Below, piece after piece: positions 55,139-63,449 of a DNA stretch of 64,000 bases. The DNA comes from CADEEV01 sp032127875 (GTDB taxonomy: Bacteria; Acidobacteriota; Vicinamibacteria; Fen-336). The position numbers and the translations under genes are program-made. Each line of letters starts with the position of its first letter. Position 1 is the first letter of the stretch. The stretch is taken from positions 70,273 through 134,272 of the forward strand of contig JAQBHI010000108.1 of assembly GCA_032127875.1 (NCBI GenBank). The letters are read 5' to 3'. Below the pieces are notes generated by a model that worked only from the letters and a program-made list of their open reading frames with translations, ran no database searches and was not told where the DNA came from.

Positions 55139-56401
55139 TCAGTAGCTCACCACGACGGCGACCTTGCGCTCGTTGACACCGCCGTTCAAGCCCGTGGCAC
55201 GGATCAAGACCATCTGCCGGCCCGGCTTCTGGAGGGTGATCCAGTCGTTGAACGAGCCGTCACCGCCGACCTCCATGCGCTCGCCGTTGACCGTGAGTGT
55301 CGCACCTGGCTCCGTGCGGCCCTTGACCTGCACGAGATTCTGGCGCGTGTCGAGAGCCTCGATCACGAGCGGCGGCGGCGGGCCGTCGCCCCGGGAGCCA
55401 TGTGCCGCGGAGAGGACGGTGAATCGAGCGAACGCCGAGAACGCGCTCTCTTCTCCGTTCTCGTCGAGCGCGGCGACGCGCCAGTAGTACTTGCCGACGT
55501 CCAGACCGCGCAATTCCACGGAGCTGTCGCGCCACCCCTTGCGATCCACGAAGGGCCGGTTGAAAAACGGGCTGTAGTCCACCATCACGTGATAACCCGA
55601 GGAGCCCTCCACCGGCTTCCAGGCGAGCAGCGTCGTCGCGATATTCGGGTTCGGGTAGGTGATCTCAGCCTGATGCGGGGGTGCCAGCAGAACCGGCATG
55701 GCCGGCAGAGCCAGCTTGGGTCCGGCCTTGCCGGAGGCGTCGATCTGCACCGCCTCGCTCGAGCCGAGGTCGTAGGTCTGCCCGCTCTTGGTCTCGACGC
55801 GGCCCGTGCCTGCGAAGAGCCGGAAGTCGCTGCCTCCCGCCGCCGCGACGCTCACCGCGACGTTCGACAACTCGCCGACCGTGCCGCTCGCGGTGGGCGT
55901 CGAAACCTCGGTCTCGCTGCCCGGCACGTTCTTGCGCACGGTCTGGAAGATCGTCTCGCCCGAGGAGATGTGCCACTTGATCTTGCGTGCCTTCGTCGAG
56001 GGATCCTCGGAAGTCTCCTCGATTGTGATCAGGCTGTCGGGGCGCACGTGCACGACCGTGCCGTCGAAGAACTGAATCTCGGCGGCGGCCCCCGGTCCGG
56101 TGCGAACCAGGTCGCTCTTCTTCAGCACGATGCTCCGATCCGCAGTGACCCATTCGAACGTGCCGACGGGCTTGACCTTGACGTTGCCTTCGATCGTCGT
56201 GAAATGGGCCGTCGTCGACGCGGGCAGTTCGGGTAGAGCCTCCAGCTCCTGCGGTTCGTCGCGGAAATACACAACGTACACGACACTCCCAGCGAGCCCT
56301 GCCACGGCGGCGAGAACCAGCCACAGGGTCCGATACGAAATCGTGAACCAGTCGAGGAGGTCGTCCTCGGCGCGCTGTTGTCTTTTCCTGCCAGGTGCCA
56401 T
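55139..56401 (-). CDS. membrane-anchored FecR-domain protein with fibronectin-like region
   Basis: 420 residues. A short basic cytosolic head, one membrane helix (LWLVLAAVAGLAGSVVYVVYF), then a periplasmic FecR domain (TTIEGNVKVKPVGTFEW, LKKSDLVRTGPGAAAEIQFFDGTVVHVRPDS) and a fibronectin III-like segment (GYHVMVDYSPFFNRPFVD, KYYWRVAALDENGEES), and a final beta region with TEPGATLTVNGERMEV. FecR domains with these partners are often found in outer-surface or peptidoglycan-linked proteins, not only siderophore signalling. It ends one base before the GGDEF gene start and diverges from ppiD. Confidence 0.82.
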   Translation of the reverse strand: MAPGRKRQQRAEDDLLDWFTISYRTLWLVLAAVAGLAGSVVYVVYFRDEPQELEALPELPASTTAHFTTIEGNVKVKPVGTFEWVTADRSIVLKKSDLVRTGPGAAAEIQFFDGTVVHVRPDSLITIEETSEDPSTKARKIKWHISSGETIFQTVRKNVPGSETEVSTPTASGTVGELSNVAVSVAAAGGSDFRLFAGTGRVETKSGQTYDLGSSEAVQIDASGKAGPKLALPAMPVLLAPPHQAEITYPNPNIATTLLAWKPVEGSSGYHVMVDYSPFFNRPFVDRKGWRDSSVELRGLDVGKYYWRVAALDENGEESAFSAFARFTVLSAAHGSRGDGPPPPLVIEALDTRQNLVQVKGRTEPGATLTVNGERMEVGGDGSFNDWITLQKPGRQMVLIRATGLNGGVNERKVAVVVSY

Positions 56402-56445
56402 GGGAAGCGGAATCTCTTCAGTCTTAGGGACTTACAGAACAGGGA

Positions 56446-56475
56446 ATTATACGGCAGCGTGTCGCGACCACGCAA
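56446..56475 (-). promoter_or_regulatory. sigma-70 promoter for FecR-like gene
   Basis: Reading the minus strand: -35 TTGCGT (56470-56475), 18-base spacer, consensus -10 TATAAT (56446-56451). It gives a leader of about 40 bases. Confidence 0.65.
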
Positions 56476-56485
56476 TCGCCGCCGC

Positions 56486-56515
56486 TTGCCAAGCCTCCGA
56501 CGAGGGCGTTAGAAT
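56486..56515 (+). promoter_or_regulatory. sigma-70 promoter for ppiD-like gene
   Basis: -35 TTGCCA (56486-56491), 18-base spacer and -10 TAGAAT (56510-56515), back to back with the divergent FecR promoter. Confidence 0.6.
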
Positions 56516-56561
56516 CGCCGTTTTGTCGGCACAGCTCGCTTGGCCGACCCTAGGAGTCGAG

Positions 56562-58487
56562 ATGGCCCTGAGCTACATGAGGCGGCACCGGCGGTGGCTT
56601 TACGTCTTCCTCTGGCTGGTGATCGCCGCTTTCATCATCCTGTACATTCCCGCCTTCCAGGGTGCCCAGGCGGGCAGCCCGGGCGAGACGCTCGCCTCGG
56701 TGGGTGGGCTTCCGATCACGGTGGGCGAGTTCCAACGGGACTACCTGCGCCAGCGCCAAACGTACGAGCGGATGTACCCGAACCGGCTCGACGCCGCCAT
56801 GCTGAAGCGCCTTGGGCTCGAAGCTCAGGTCCTCGACGCCCTCGTCGCCGATCGCGTCATCGCGCTCGAGGCGAAGCGGCTCGGAGTCACTGTCGATGAC
56901 GAAGCCGTGGCCCGCGAGATCGCCACCGCACCCGAGTACCAACGCGACGGTCACTTCATCGGCACCGCCGAGATTCGCCGCGTCCTCGAGATGCGCGGGA
57001 TGAGCGTCGAGGAATTCGAGGCCGCTGTCCGCGGCAGCCTGCTGCGCAAGAAACTCGGGGCGCTGGTGGCCTCGGCCGTGAGCGTCAGCCCCGGCGAAGT
57101 GGAGCGCGAGTTCCGCCGGCGCACCGAACAGCTGAAAGCGGAGTACGTGCTGGTCGATGCACAGCGCTACCGGACCCAGGTGGTGGTGAGCGACGCAGAC
57201 GTCGCGGCGCGCTTCGAAGCCCAGAAAAACCGCTACGAGATCCCCGAGCGCCGTGTGCTTTCCTACGTGCTCGTCGACGGCGATGCGCTGCGCAACCGCG
57301 TGAGCGTGACCGAAGCCGAACTCGAAGCCGATTATAACGAGCACAAGGAGGAGTTCCGCGAACCTGAGCAGACCTGTGCCAGCCACATCCTGGTTAAGGT
57401 CAAGGCCGCGTCCGAGGACACGGAAGGTCACAACGCCGCGGAAGCGAAGAAGATCGCCGAGGGCTTGCTCGCGAAGCTGGCGGCCGGAAGCGACTTTGCC
57501 GCGCTCGCCAAGGCTTCCTCCGAAGACAAGGGCTCTGCGGCCCAGGGTGGTGATCTCTCCTGCTTCCCGCGCGGCAGCATGGTGCCCGAGTTCGAGAACG
57601 CCGCGTTCTCGCAGGACCCCGGAACGACCTCAGGGCTCGTGAAGACGAACCACGGCTATCACATCATCCGCGTCGCATCGCGTAGCGAGGAATCGCTCCA
57701 CCCGCTCCTTCAGGTGAAGGAGCAGATCCGCCAGCGCCTCACACTGGATCGCGTCCAGGCTCTGGCCGCGGCGCAAGCCGAGGCCGTGGCCGCGGCCCTG
57801 CGCAACCGGCACACGCTCGAGGAGGCGGCGCGGGCGCAGGGCCTCGCTGTCGCCAAGAGCGCACCCGTGGCCCGGGGCGAACTGGCCTCCCCGCTCGGCT
57901 CGCCGACGATCGTGGCGCGCGCTTTCGAGATGAAGAAGGGGGACATCGAGAAGGAGGCCTTTCCGGTCCCGCAAGGCTTTGCCTTCATCTCGGTGGCTGA
58001 GATTGAGCCGCCGCGTGCGCCGGAAATGAAAGAGGTGCAGGACAAAGTGAGGGCCGACCTCGTCCTCGAGCGCACGCGAGAGAAGGCCCGCAGCCAGGCG
58101 GCTCAGATCCGCGTCCGGGCCGGGACGGTGGGACTCGGCAAGGCCGCCGTGGCGGCGGGCCTGGTGCGCAAGGAAACGCCGTCCCGCGTAGGGCGCGGCC
58201 AGCCGATCGGCGAGCTCGGCACGAGCGCCGGCCTCGACGAGGTCGCCTTTGGACTGCCCGTGAAGACGCTGTCCGAGCCAGTGGCCGTTTCCGCCGGCTA
58301 CGCGGTGCTCCAGGTGCTGGAGAAGCACGCCTTCGATCCGGCTGCGTTCGAGCAGCAAAAGGACGCCATCACCGCCGCACTGCGCGCGGAAAGGCAGGGG
58401 CAGCTGTTCCAGGCCTTCATCGACGAGGCGCGCAAGAAGGTCGTCGTGGAGCGGCGCCCCGAGGCGTTCCGTCGCCTCGTGGGCTAG
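56562..58487 (+). CDS. ppiD: PpiD-like inner-membrane peptidyl-prolyl isomerase chaperone
   Basis: 641 residues from the ATG at 56562, with TAGGAG 5 bases upstream. A basic head and one membrane anchor (WLYVFLWLVIAAFIILYI) place the rest in the periplasm. The SurA-N-like domain (SVGGLPITVGEFQRDYLRQR) is followed by one parvulin domain (QTCASHILVKVKA, QGGDLSCFPRGSMVPEFENAAF, NHGYHIIRV) and a long C-terminal helical/beta part. PpiD works at the Sec translocon exit. The next gene, a STAS protein, starts 14 bases after the stop. Confidence 0.9.
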   Translation: MALSYMRRHRRWLYVFLWLVIAAFIILYIPAFQGAQAGSPGETLASVGGLPITVGEFQRDYLRQRQTYERMYPNRLDAAMLKRLGLEAQVLDALVADRVIALEAKRLGVTVDDEAVAREIATAPEYQRDGHFIGTAEIRRVLEMRGMSVEEFEAAVRGSLLRKKLGALVASAVSVSPGEVEREFRRRTEQLKAEYVLVDAQRYRTQVVVSDADVAARFEAQKNRYEIPERRVLSYVLVDGDALRNRVSVTEAELEADYNEHKEEFREPEQTCASHILVKVKAASEDTEGHNAAEAKKIAEGLLAKLAAGSDFAALAKASSEDKGSAAQGGDLSCFPRGSMVPEFENAAFSQDPGTTSGLVKTNHGYHIIRVASRSEESLHPLLQVKEQIRQRLTLDRVQALAAAQAEAVAAALRNRHTLEEAARAQGLAVAKSAPVARGELASPLGSPTIVARAFEMKKGDIEKEAFPVPQGFAFISVAEIEPPRAPEMKEVQDKVRADLVLERTREKARSQAAQIRVRAGTVGLGKAAVAAGLVRKETPSRVGRGQPIGELGTSAGLDEVAFGLPVKTLSEPVAVSAGYAVLQVLEKHAFDPAAFEQQKDAITAALRAERQGQLFQAFIDEARKKVVVERRPEAFRRLVG

Positions 58488-58501
58488 ACTGCCGCTACGC
58501 C

Positions 58502-58846
58502 ATGCACGTGGAGATTCGCAAGTCCGGCGACATCGTCATCGTCGACCTCGAGGGCAAGCTCACCTCGGGGCTTGGCGACCAGATTCTGCGCGAGACGATC
58601 GACGAACTGCTCGCCGAGAACTGGAAGAAGATCCTCCTGAACCTGTCCGGCGTGTCCTTCATGGACTCAGCTGGGGTCGGGGAACTCGTCGCCGGCCTGC
58701 GCACGGCCAAGCGGCGCGGCGCGAGTCTGCGGCTGCTGAGCGCGAGCGAACGCGTCCAATCGACGCTGTTCATCTCGAAGCTGCTGCCGATCTTCGAACT
58801 CTACCAGGACGAAGCGGCCGCCCTTGCGCATTTCGCCGCCCGCTGA
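58502..58846 (+). CDS. STAS-domain anti-anti-sigma factor-like protein (second copy)
   Basis: 114 residues. MHVEIRKSGDIVIVDLEGKL and LNLSGVSFMDSAGVGELVAGL carry the STAS fold with the Asp-Ser phospho-acceptor. It resembles SpoIIAA/RsbV more closely than the copy at 1819. There is no kinase or sigma gene beside it, and no clear ribosome binding site; a TAGACT sequence (58485-58490) overlapping the ppiD stop may be its -10 box. Partner unknown. Confidence 0.9.
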   Translation: MHVEIRKSGDIVIVDLEGKLTSGLGDQILRETIDELLAENWKKILLNLSGVSFMDSAGVGELVAGLRTAKRRGASLRLLSASERVQSTLFISKLLPIFELYQDEAAALAHFAAR

Positions 58847-58851
58847 CCGCC

Positions 58852-59007
58852 CTAGCCCTCCTCGGGGTCGGCGAGCACGACGCTCATCGGCTCGCTCGAG
58901 GCGACGCGTAGTTCAGTGGCACATTCCGGACAGTTGATCGTCTCGCCCACGTCGAGTTCGTAGCCGTCCAGCTCGAGATCAGCCTGGCACTCCGGACAAC
59001 GCGTCAT
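58852..59007 (-). CDS. LysW-like small zinc-ribbon protein
   Basis: 51 residues: MTRCPECQADLELDGYELD, then GETINCPECATELRV and an acidic tail SVVLADPEEG. Two CPxC pairs (Cys4, 7, 26, 29) form a zinc ribbon exactly spaced as in LysW, the amino-group carrier protein of lysine/arginine synthesis in Thermus and archaea. LysW ends in EDWGE, whose Glu is the attachment point; this tail ends EEG and lacks the Trp. No lysX, lysZ or lysJ gene is near. It may be a carrier for another pathway or just a zinc ribbon. ATG overlaps the stop of an 8-codon mini-ORF. Confidence 0.75.
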   Translation of the reverse strand: MTRCPECQADLELDGYELDVGETINCPECATELRVASSEPMSVVLADPEEG

Positions 59008-59030
59008 CGTTCGCGTCCTCGCCTTCGCAT
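59004..59030 (-). CDS. 8-residue mini-ORF coupled to the LysW-like gene
   Basis: ATG at 59030 preceded by GGAGG with 5 bases spacing (inside the last codons of the prenyl synthase). It encodes MRRRGRER and its TGA overlaps the ATG of the LysW-like gene as ATGA. It may be a translated coupling leader; short enough to arise by chance. Confidence 0.3.
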   Translation of the reverse strand: MRRRGRER

Positions 59031-59032
59031 GC

Positions 59033-59938
59033 CTACCTCCTTCTCGCGACCACATAACGGGCCAGATTTCTGAGCGGCTGGGCCGCTGCCCCGAACGGCT
59101 CCAGGGCGTCCTCGCTCGCCTCGATCAGTTCCGCGGCCAGTTGCCGCGCCCCCGCGACACCCGCGAAAGAGACGAAGGTCGTCTTCTTCAGGTCCTTGCC
59201 GACGTCCTTGCCGGCCTCCGCCGAAACGCCGGTCGCGTCGATCAGGTCGTCGACGATCTGGAAGGCGAGACCCAGGTTCTTGGCATAGGCCATGACCGCT
59301 TGCCGCGGGGGGGCACTTGCGCCGGCCCCGGCCGCACCCACTGCGGCCGCGGCGATGAAGAGCGCCCCGGTCTTGCGGCTGTGAATGAACTCGAGCGTCG
59401 GGAAATCGAGATTGCGATCGGTCATCGCCAGGTCCCGGGCCTGGCCGGCGAGCATGCCGGCAGCGCCGACGGCCCGCGCGAGATCCTGAGCGATGGCCGT
59501 ACGCAGCGCAGCGGCGGGTGCGCCGGGCCAACCTTCGGCCAGGATTTCGTAGCCGCGGTTCAGGAGCGCGAAGGCCGCCAGGATCGCGGTCGACTCGCCG
59601 TGAGCGATGTGGCAGGCGGGGCGTCCGCGCCGCTCTTTTCCATCGTCCATCGAGGGCAGGTCGTCGAGAATCAGGCTCGAGGTGTGCGCCATTTCGACGG
59701 CGCAGGCAGCGGGCAGGATCGAACTCGGATCGCCGCCGAGCACCTCGGCCACGAGCAGCGCGAGGATCGGCCGGAGCCGCTTCGACGGCGCTAGCAGGCT
59801 CTCCATCGCCGCCGCCAGCACCTGCGGCGAGTCGCCGGTTGGCGCGACGCGGCGCAGCGCCTCCTCGACGAGCAGGTGGCGGTCGTGCAGGACCTTCTCG
59901 AGCGATGAGAAGACCTCGGCCTCGGCGGCGGGCTTCAC
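59033..59938 (-). CDS. ispA: short-chain polyprenyl diphosphate synthase (farnesyl/geranylgeranyl type)
   Basis: 301 residues from a GTG overlapping the bcp stop. Condenses isopentenyl diphosphate with allylic diphosphates. The first Asp-rich motif is SSLILDDLPSMDDGKERRG; the second is LAFQIVDDLIDATGVSAEAGKD. KRLRPILALLVAEVLGG is the conserved lysine/arginine block before it. The DDxxxxD spacing of the first motif is the bacterial FPP synthase type. Product length cannot be set by eye; GGPP is possible. Precedes the LysW-like gene by 25 bases. Confidence 0.9.
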   Translation of the reverse strand: MKPAAEAEVFSSLEKVLHDRHLLVEEALRRVAPTGDSPQVLAAAMESLLAPSKRLRPILALLVAEVLGGDPSSILPAACAVEMAHTSSLILDDLPSMDDGKERRGRPACHIAHGESTAILAAFALLNRGYEILAEGWPGAPAAALRTAIAQDLARAVGAAGMLAGQARDLAMTDRNLDFPTLEFIHSRKTGALFIAAAAVGAAGAGASAPPRQAVMAYAKNLGLAFQIVDDLIDATGVSAEAGKDVGKDLKKTTFVSFAGVAGARQLAAELIEASEDALEPFGAAAQPLRNLARYVVARRR

Positions 59939-60396
59939 AACTCCCGGAGCACCGCGAGAACCCTGCCGTCGTGCCCGTCCACCTTGACGCGCGGAAACAC
60001 CTTTCTCACGACACCCGCGGCGTCGATCACGAAGGTCGAGCGGATCATCCCGATCATCTTCCTGCCGTACAGGACCTTCTCCCCGAACGCGCCGTATTTC
60101 TTCGCGACAGCCTTGTCAGGGTCGGAGAGCAGCGGGAAGTTCAGCTTGTACTTCGCGGTGAACTTGGCGTGGGCGTCCAAAGAGTCGGGGCTCACCCCGA
60201 GCACCACAGCGCCCGACTTCTTGATCGCCGCCTGGGCGTCGCGAAAGGCGCAGGCCTCGCGCGTGCAGCCGGGCGTGTCGTCCTTCGGATAGAAGTAGAG
60301 CACGACCGCCTTGCCCCTCAGGCTCTTGAGCGAAAGCTTGCCGCCCTCCGACGACGCCAGCGAGAACGCCGGTGCCTTCTGGCCTTCCTTGAACAC
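59935..60396 (-). CDS. bcp: thioredoxin-dependent peroxiredoxin (Bcp/PrxQ)
   Basis: 153 residues from a GTG at 60396 with GGAGGGAG upstream. Reduces hydroperoxides. GQKAPAFSLASSEGG and VVLYFYPKDDTPGCTREACAFRD show the peroxidatic Cys in PGCT and the resolving Cys five residues later, the intramolecular pair of atypical two-Cys Bcp enzymes. The end is IDAAGVVRKVFPRVKVDGH. It is the first gene of a minus-strand group with the prenyl synthase, divergent from purM. Confidence 0.95.
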   Translation of the reverse strand: MFKEGQKAPAFSLASSEGGKLSLKSLRGKAVVLYFYPKDDTPGCTREACAFRDAQAAIKKSGAVVLGVSPDSLDAHAKFTAKYKLNFPLLSDPDKAVAKKYGAFGEKVLYGRKMIGMIRSTFVIDAAGVVRKVFPRVKVDGHDGRVLAVLREL

Positions 60397-60464
60397 GTCG
60401 GCTCCCTCCGCTCTGCTACGGCCGGATCTTAACGCCGCCCTTCCGCGGCCGGCAAGAGCCGCGG

Positions 60465-60473
60465 TGATAGAAT
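60465..60473 (+). promoter_or_regulatory. extended -10 box of purM
   Basis: TGATAGAAT, a TGn extension and TAGAAT, ends 10 bases before the purM ATG. I found no convincing -35 at 16-19 bases. Confidence 0.45.
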
Positions 60474-60483
60474 CCCGCTCCGC

Positions 60484-61500
60484 ATGGACTACAAGGCCGC
60501 GGGCGTCGACATCTCCGCCGCCGACGTCGCGAAGGACAAGATCAAGACCCTGGCCCGCGGCACCTTCAACACGGCGGTGCTCTCGGAAATTGGCGCTTTT
60601 GGGGGCATGTTCCGTCCCGACCTGGGGCGCTACCAGGAGCCGGTCCTCGTCGCCTCGACGGACGGCGTCGGGACGAAGATCAAGGTCGCGGTGATGGCTG
60701 GCATTCACGACACAGTCGGCTACGACCTGGTCGCCCACTGCGTGAACGACATCCTGGTCCAGGGCGCTGTGCCGCTGTTCTTCCTCGACTACATCGCCCT
60801 CGGCAAGATGGATCCGGACAAGGTCGCCGCCATCGTTTCCGGCTTCGCACGTGCCTGCAGCGAGTTCGGCTGCCCGCTCATAGGCGGCGAAACGGCCGAG
60901 ATGCCAGGCACCTACGCCCCCGACGACTACGACGTGGCCGGCTTCATCGTCGGGGTCGTGGAGCGCGCGCGGGTGCTTCCCGCAGGGGTTCGAGCCGGCG
61001 ACGTGCTGCTCGGTCTGCCCTCGGCGGGTTTGCACACGAACGGCTATTCGCTGGCCCGCAAGGTGCTCTTCGAGACGCTCGGACATGATGTCGATTCTCA
61101 CGTGGCGGAGCTCGGCACGAGCGTAGGCAAGGCCCTCCTGGCCCCACACCGCTCGTATCTCGGGGCACTCGAGCCGCTGCTCGAACGGCGCAAGATCCGG
61201 GCCTTGTGCCACCTCACAGGCGGCGGCTTTCAGGGCAACATCCCGCGAGTTCTTCCCGCCGGGCTCGGGGCGCGGATCCGCCGCGGCGCCTGGCAGGTGC
61301 CGCCGCTGTTCCGGTTGATCCAAAGCGGCGGCAGGGTGTCGGACGAAGAGATGTTCCAGACCTTCAACATGGGCATCGGCATGCTGGTGATCGTTTCGCC
61401 AGAGGATCTTCACGACGTCGAGCACTCCCTGGAACGTCGCAGCGAGGCGAGTTTCGTGCTCGGCAGTATCGTCGATGGCGAGGGCGTCGCCTTCGAATGA
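60484..61500 (+). CDS. purM: phosphoribosylformylglycinamidine cyclo-ligase
   Basis: 338 residues. PurM closes the imidazole ring in purine synthesis (FGAM to AIR). MDYKAAGVDISAADVAKDKI is the usual start; STDGVGTKIKVAVMAG, CVNDILVQGAVPLFFLDYIA and IGGETAEMPGTYAPDDYDVAGF are the ATP-binding and active-site blocks; LTGGGFQGNIPRVLP lies near the end. It is the first gene of a purM-purN-tyrS unit joined by ATGA overlaps. No ribosome binding site is seen before the ATG. Confidence 0.97.
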   Translation: MDYKAAGVDISAADVAKDKIKTLARGTFNTAVLSEIGAFGGMFRPDLGRYQEPVLVASTDGVGTKIKVAVMAGIHDTVGYDLVAHCVNDILVQGAVPLFFLDYIALGKMDPDKVAAIVSGFARACSEFGCPLIGGETAEMPGTYAPDDYDVAGFIVGVVERARVLPAGVRAGDVLLGLPSAGLHTNGYSLARKVLFETLGHDVDSHVAELGTSVGKALLAPHRSYLGALEPLLERRKIRALCHLTGGGFQGNIPRVLPAGLGARIRRGAWQVPPLFRLIQSGGRVSDEEMFQTFNMGIGMLVIVSPEDLHDVEHSLERRSEASFVLGSIVDGEGVAFE

Positions 61501-62102
61501 GCCAGCTCGGGGTCTTGATCAGCGGCCGTGGCAGCAACCTCCAGGCCCTGATCGAGGCGGCGCGAGCGGGCGCCCTGGGCGGTGAGATCGCCGTCGTGAT
61601 CTCCAACGTCGAGGCGGCTTCGGGCCTCGAGCAGGCCCGTCGCGCGGGCATCCCGGCGCTGTTTCGCGACCACCGCGACCGCTCCCGCGAGGAGTGCGAC
61701 GCGGAGTTGGTTCGGCTACTCGAGGAGCATCACGTCTCGCTGGTCTGCCTCGCGGGCTTCCTGCGGCGCCTGTCGCCCGCTTTCATCTCCGCATTCCCCG
61801 GCCGCATCCTCAACGTTCACCCCTCGCTCCTGCCTGCCTTCCCGGGCCTGGACGCGCAGCGGCAGGCCTTCGACTACGGCGCGAAGGTCAGCGGGGCCAC
61901 GGTCCACATCGTCGATGACGGCCTGGACAGCGGCCCGATCGTGATGCAGGAGGCGGTGGGCGTGCGCGACGACGACACCGCGGAGAGCCTCGCCGAGCGC
62001 ATTCTCCAAGCTGAGCATCGCATCTATCCGCGCGCCGTCCGGGCGCTGCTCGAAGGGCGTTATCGGATCGAAGGCCGGCGCGTCGTGCTGGAAGCCGCAT
62101 GA
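61497..62102 (+). CDS. purN: phosphoribosylglycinamide formyltransferase
   Basis: 201 residues from an ATG overlapping the purM stop. PurN transfers a formyl group from 10-formyl-THF to GAR in purine synthesis. LGVLISGRGSNLQALIEA is the nucleotide-binding start; LVCLAGFLRRLSPAFI and RILNVHPSLLPAFPGLDA hold the active-site Asn-His, and HIVDDGLDSGPIVMQ the catalytic Asp. Length is normal. Confidence 0.97.
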   Translation: MSQLGVLISGRGSNLQALIEAARAGALGGEIAVVISNVEAASGLEQARRAGIPALFRDHRDRSREECDAELVRLLEEHHVSLVCLAGFLRRLSPAFISAFPGRILNVHPSLLPAFPGLDAQRQAFDYGAKVSGATVHIVDDGLDSGPIVMQEAVGVRDDDTAESLAERILQAEHRIYPRAVRALLEGRYRIEGRRVVLEAA

Positions 62103-63283
62103 ATCCGACCGAAGCGTTCGCCTACCTCACCAAGGGCTGTGTCGACGTCGTCACCGCGGAAGCGCTGAAAGGCAAACTCGGCCGTGGCACGCCGCTCACG
62201 GTGAAGGTGGGGTTCGACCCGACCGCCCCGGACCTGCACCTGGGCCACACGGTGCTGCTTCGCAAGATGAAGCACTTCCAGGATCTCGGCCACCGTGTGA
62301 TCTTCGTGATCGGGGACTTCACGGGCATGATCGGCGATCCCACCGGCCGCTCGAAGACCAGGCCACCCTTGACGCGCGAGCAGATAGAGGCGAACGCGGA
62401 AACCTACAAGCAACAGGTCTTCAGGATCCTGCACCCCGAGAAAACCCAGATCCGCTTCAATCGGGAGTGGCTCGGGGAGCTCGACTCGGACGGTTTCATC
62501 CGCCTGGCGGCGACGTACAACGTCGCGCGGATGCTCGAGCGGCGCGAGTTTCGCAAGCGCTACGAAGCCGGCCAGCCAATCTCCGTTCACGAGTTCATGT
62601 ACCCGCTGGCCCAGGCCTACGACTCCGTCGCGCTTCGGGCCGACGTCGAGCTGGGAGGCACCGACCAGCTCTTCAACCTCAACGTCGGTCGCGACATCAT
62701 GCCCAGCTACGGTCTCGAGCCGCAGGTGGTCATGACGACAGCGCTGCTCGAGGGCCTGGACGGCGCCGATAAGATGTCGAAGAGCCTGGACAACTACATA
62801 GGCCTCACCGAGGCCCCCGAGCCGATGTACGCGAAGCTGCTTTCGATTTCAGACGAGCTGATGTGGAGGTACTTCACGCTGCTCACGGACCTTTCGATCG
62901 ACGAGATCCAGGCGGAACGGAGCCGGGCCGAGCCAATGGCCTCGAAGATGGCCCTCGCCCGACGCATCACGGCTGATTTTCACGGCCCCGCGGCGGCCGA
63001 GGCGGCCGAATCCGAATGGCGCCGTGTGCATCAGCAGCGGCGCGCACCCAGCCAGGCTCCAGTGGTGCGCGTGGCCAGGGGCTCTTACAAGTTGCACGAG
63101 CTGGTAATGGCCCTGGGCCTGGCGAAGTCGAAGAGCGACGCGGCGCGGCTCGTCAAGCAGCGTGCCGTGAGGAGGGACGGCCTGGTTCTGGAGGCCGGGC
63201 TGCTCGTCGAAGTCGAGCAGGCAAGCAGCTTCGTGCTACAGGTCGGCCCCGCGCGCTACGTGCGCGTCGAAGCGGAAGCCTGA
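62099..63283 (+). CDS. tyrS: tyrosyl-tRNA synthetase
   Basis: 394 residues from an ATG overlapping the purN stop. Charges tRNA-Tyr. The class I signatures are PDLHLGHTVLLRKM (HIGH-like HLGH) and GADKMSKSLDNYIGL (KMSKS), and GDFTGMIGDPTGRSKTRP follows the first; the C-terminal S4 RNA-binding domain is ELVMALGLAKSKSDAARLVKQRAVRRDG. This is the TyrZ-like form. It ends 11 bases before the first rRNA promoter. Confidence 0.97.
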   Translation: MNPTEAFAYLTKGCVDVVTAEALKGKLGRGTPLTVKVGFDPTAPDLHLGHTVLLRKMKHFQDLGHRVIFVIGDFTGMIGDPTGRSKTRPPLTREQIEANAETYKQQVFRILHPEKTQIRFNREWLGELDSDGFIRLAATYNVARMLERREFRKRYEAGQPISVHEFMYPLAQAYDSVALRADVELGGTDQLFNLNVGRDIMPSYGLEPQVVMTTALLEGLDGADKMSKSLDNYIGLTEAPEPMYAKLLSISDELMWRYFTLLTDLSIDEIQAERSRAEPMASKMALARRITADFHGPAAAEAAESEWRRVHQQRRAPSQAPVVRVARGSYKLHELVMALGLAKSKSDAARLVKQRAVRRDGLVLEAGLLVEVEQASSFVLQVGPARYVRVEAEA

Positions 63284-63294
63284 CCGGGGCCTGC

Positions 63295-63324
63295 TTGACA
63301 AGCTCCCACTGCTTGCCGTAAATT
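63295..63324 (+). promoter_or_regulatory. rRNA operon promoter P1
   Basis: -35 TTGACA (63295-63300), 18-base spacer, -10 TAAATT (63319-63324). The -10 box lies inside the 14-base palindrome CCGTAAATTTACGG (63316-63329). Confidence 0.6.
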
Positions 63325-63329
63325 TACGG
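63316..63329. repeat. 14-base palindrome over the rRNA P1 -10 box
   Basis: CCGTAAATTTACGG is a perfect dyad whose centre falls inside the -10 box; it could be a regulator site or simply melt easily. Confidence 0.5.
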
Positions 63330-63411
63330 TTTGTCGGAGGCGTTGCGGCGAGTTGTAGCGTACCCCGTACGCCCCGAGTCGTGCCTCCCGAAAAAATACC
63401 GGGTCCATTGC

Positions 63412-63441
63412 TTGACAGTCATTCGTCGGCTTTGGTATTCT
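63412..63441 (+). promoter_or_regulatory. rRNA operon promoter P2
   Basis: -35 TTGACA (63412-63417), 18-base spacer, -10 TATTCT (63436-63441), about 130 bases before mature 16S. Confidence 0.75.
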
Positions 63442-63449
63442 GGTCGAGT

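Noticed and set aside
60429..60473. TTAACG as the -35 of purM
   Set aside because: The spacer to TAGAAT is 33 bases, far outside the usual 16-19, so only the extended -10 was kept.
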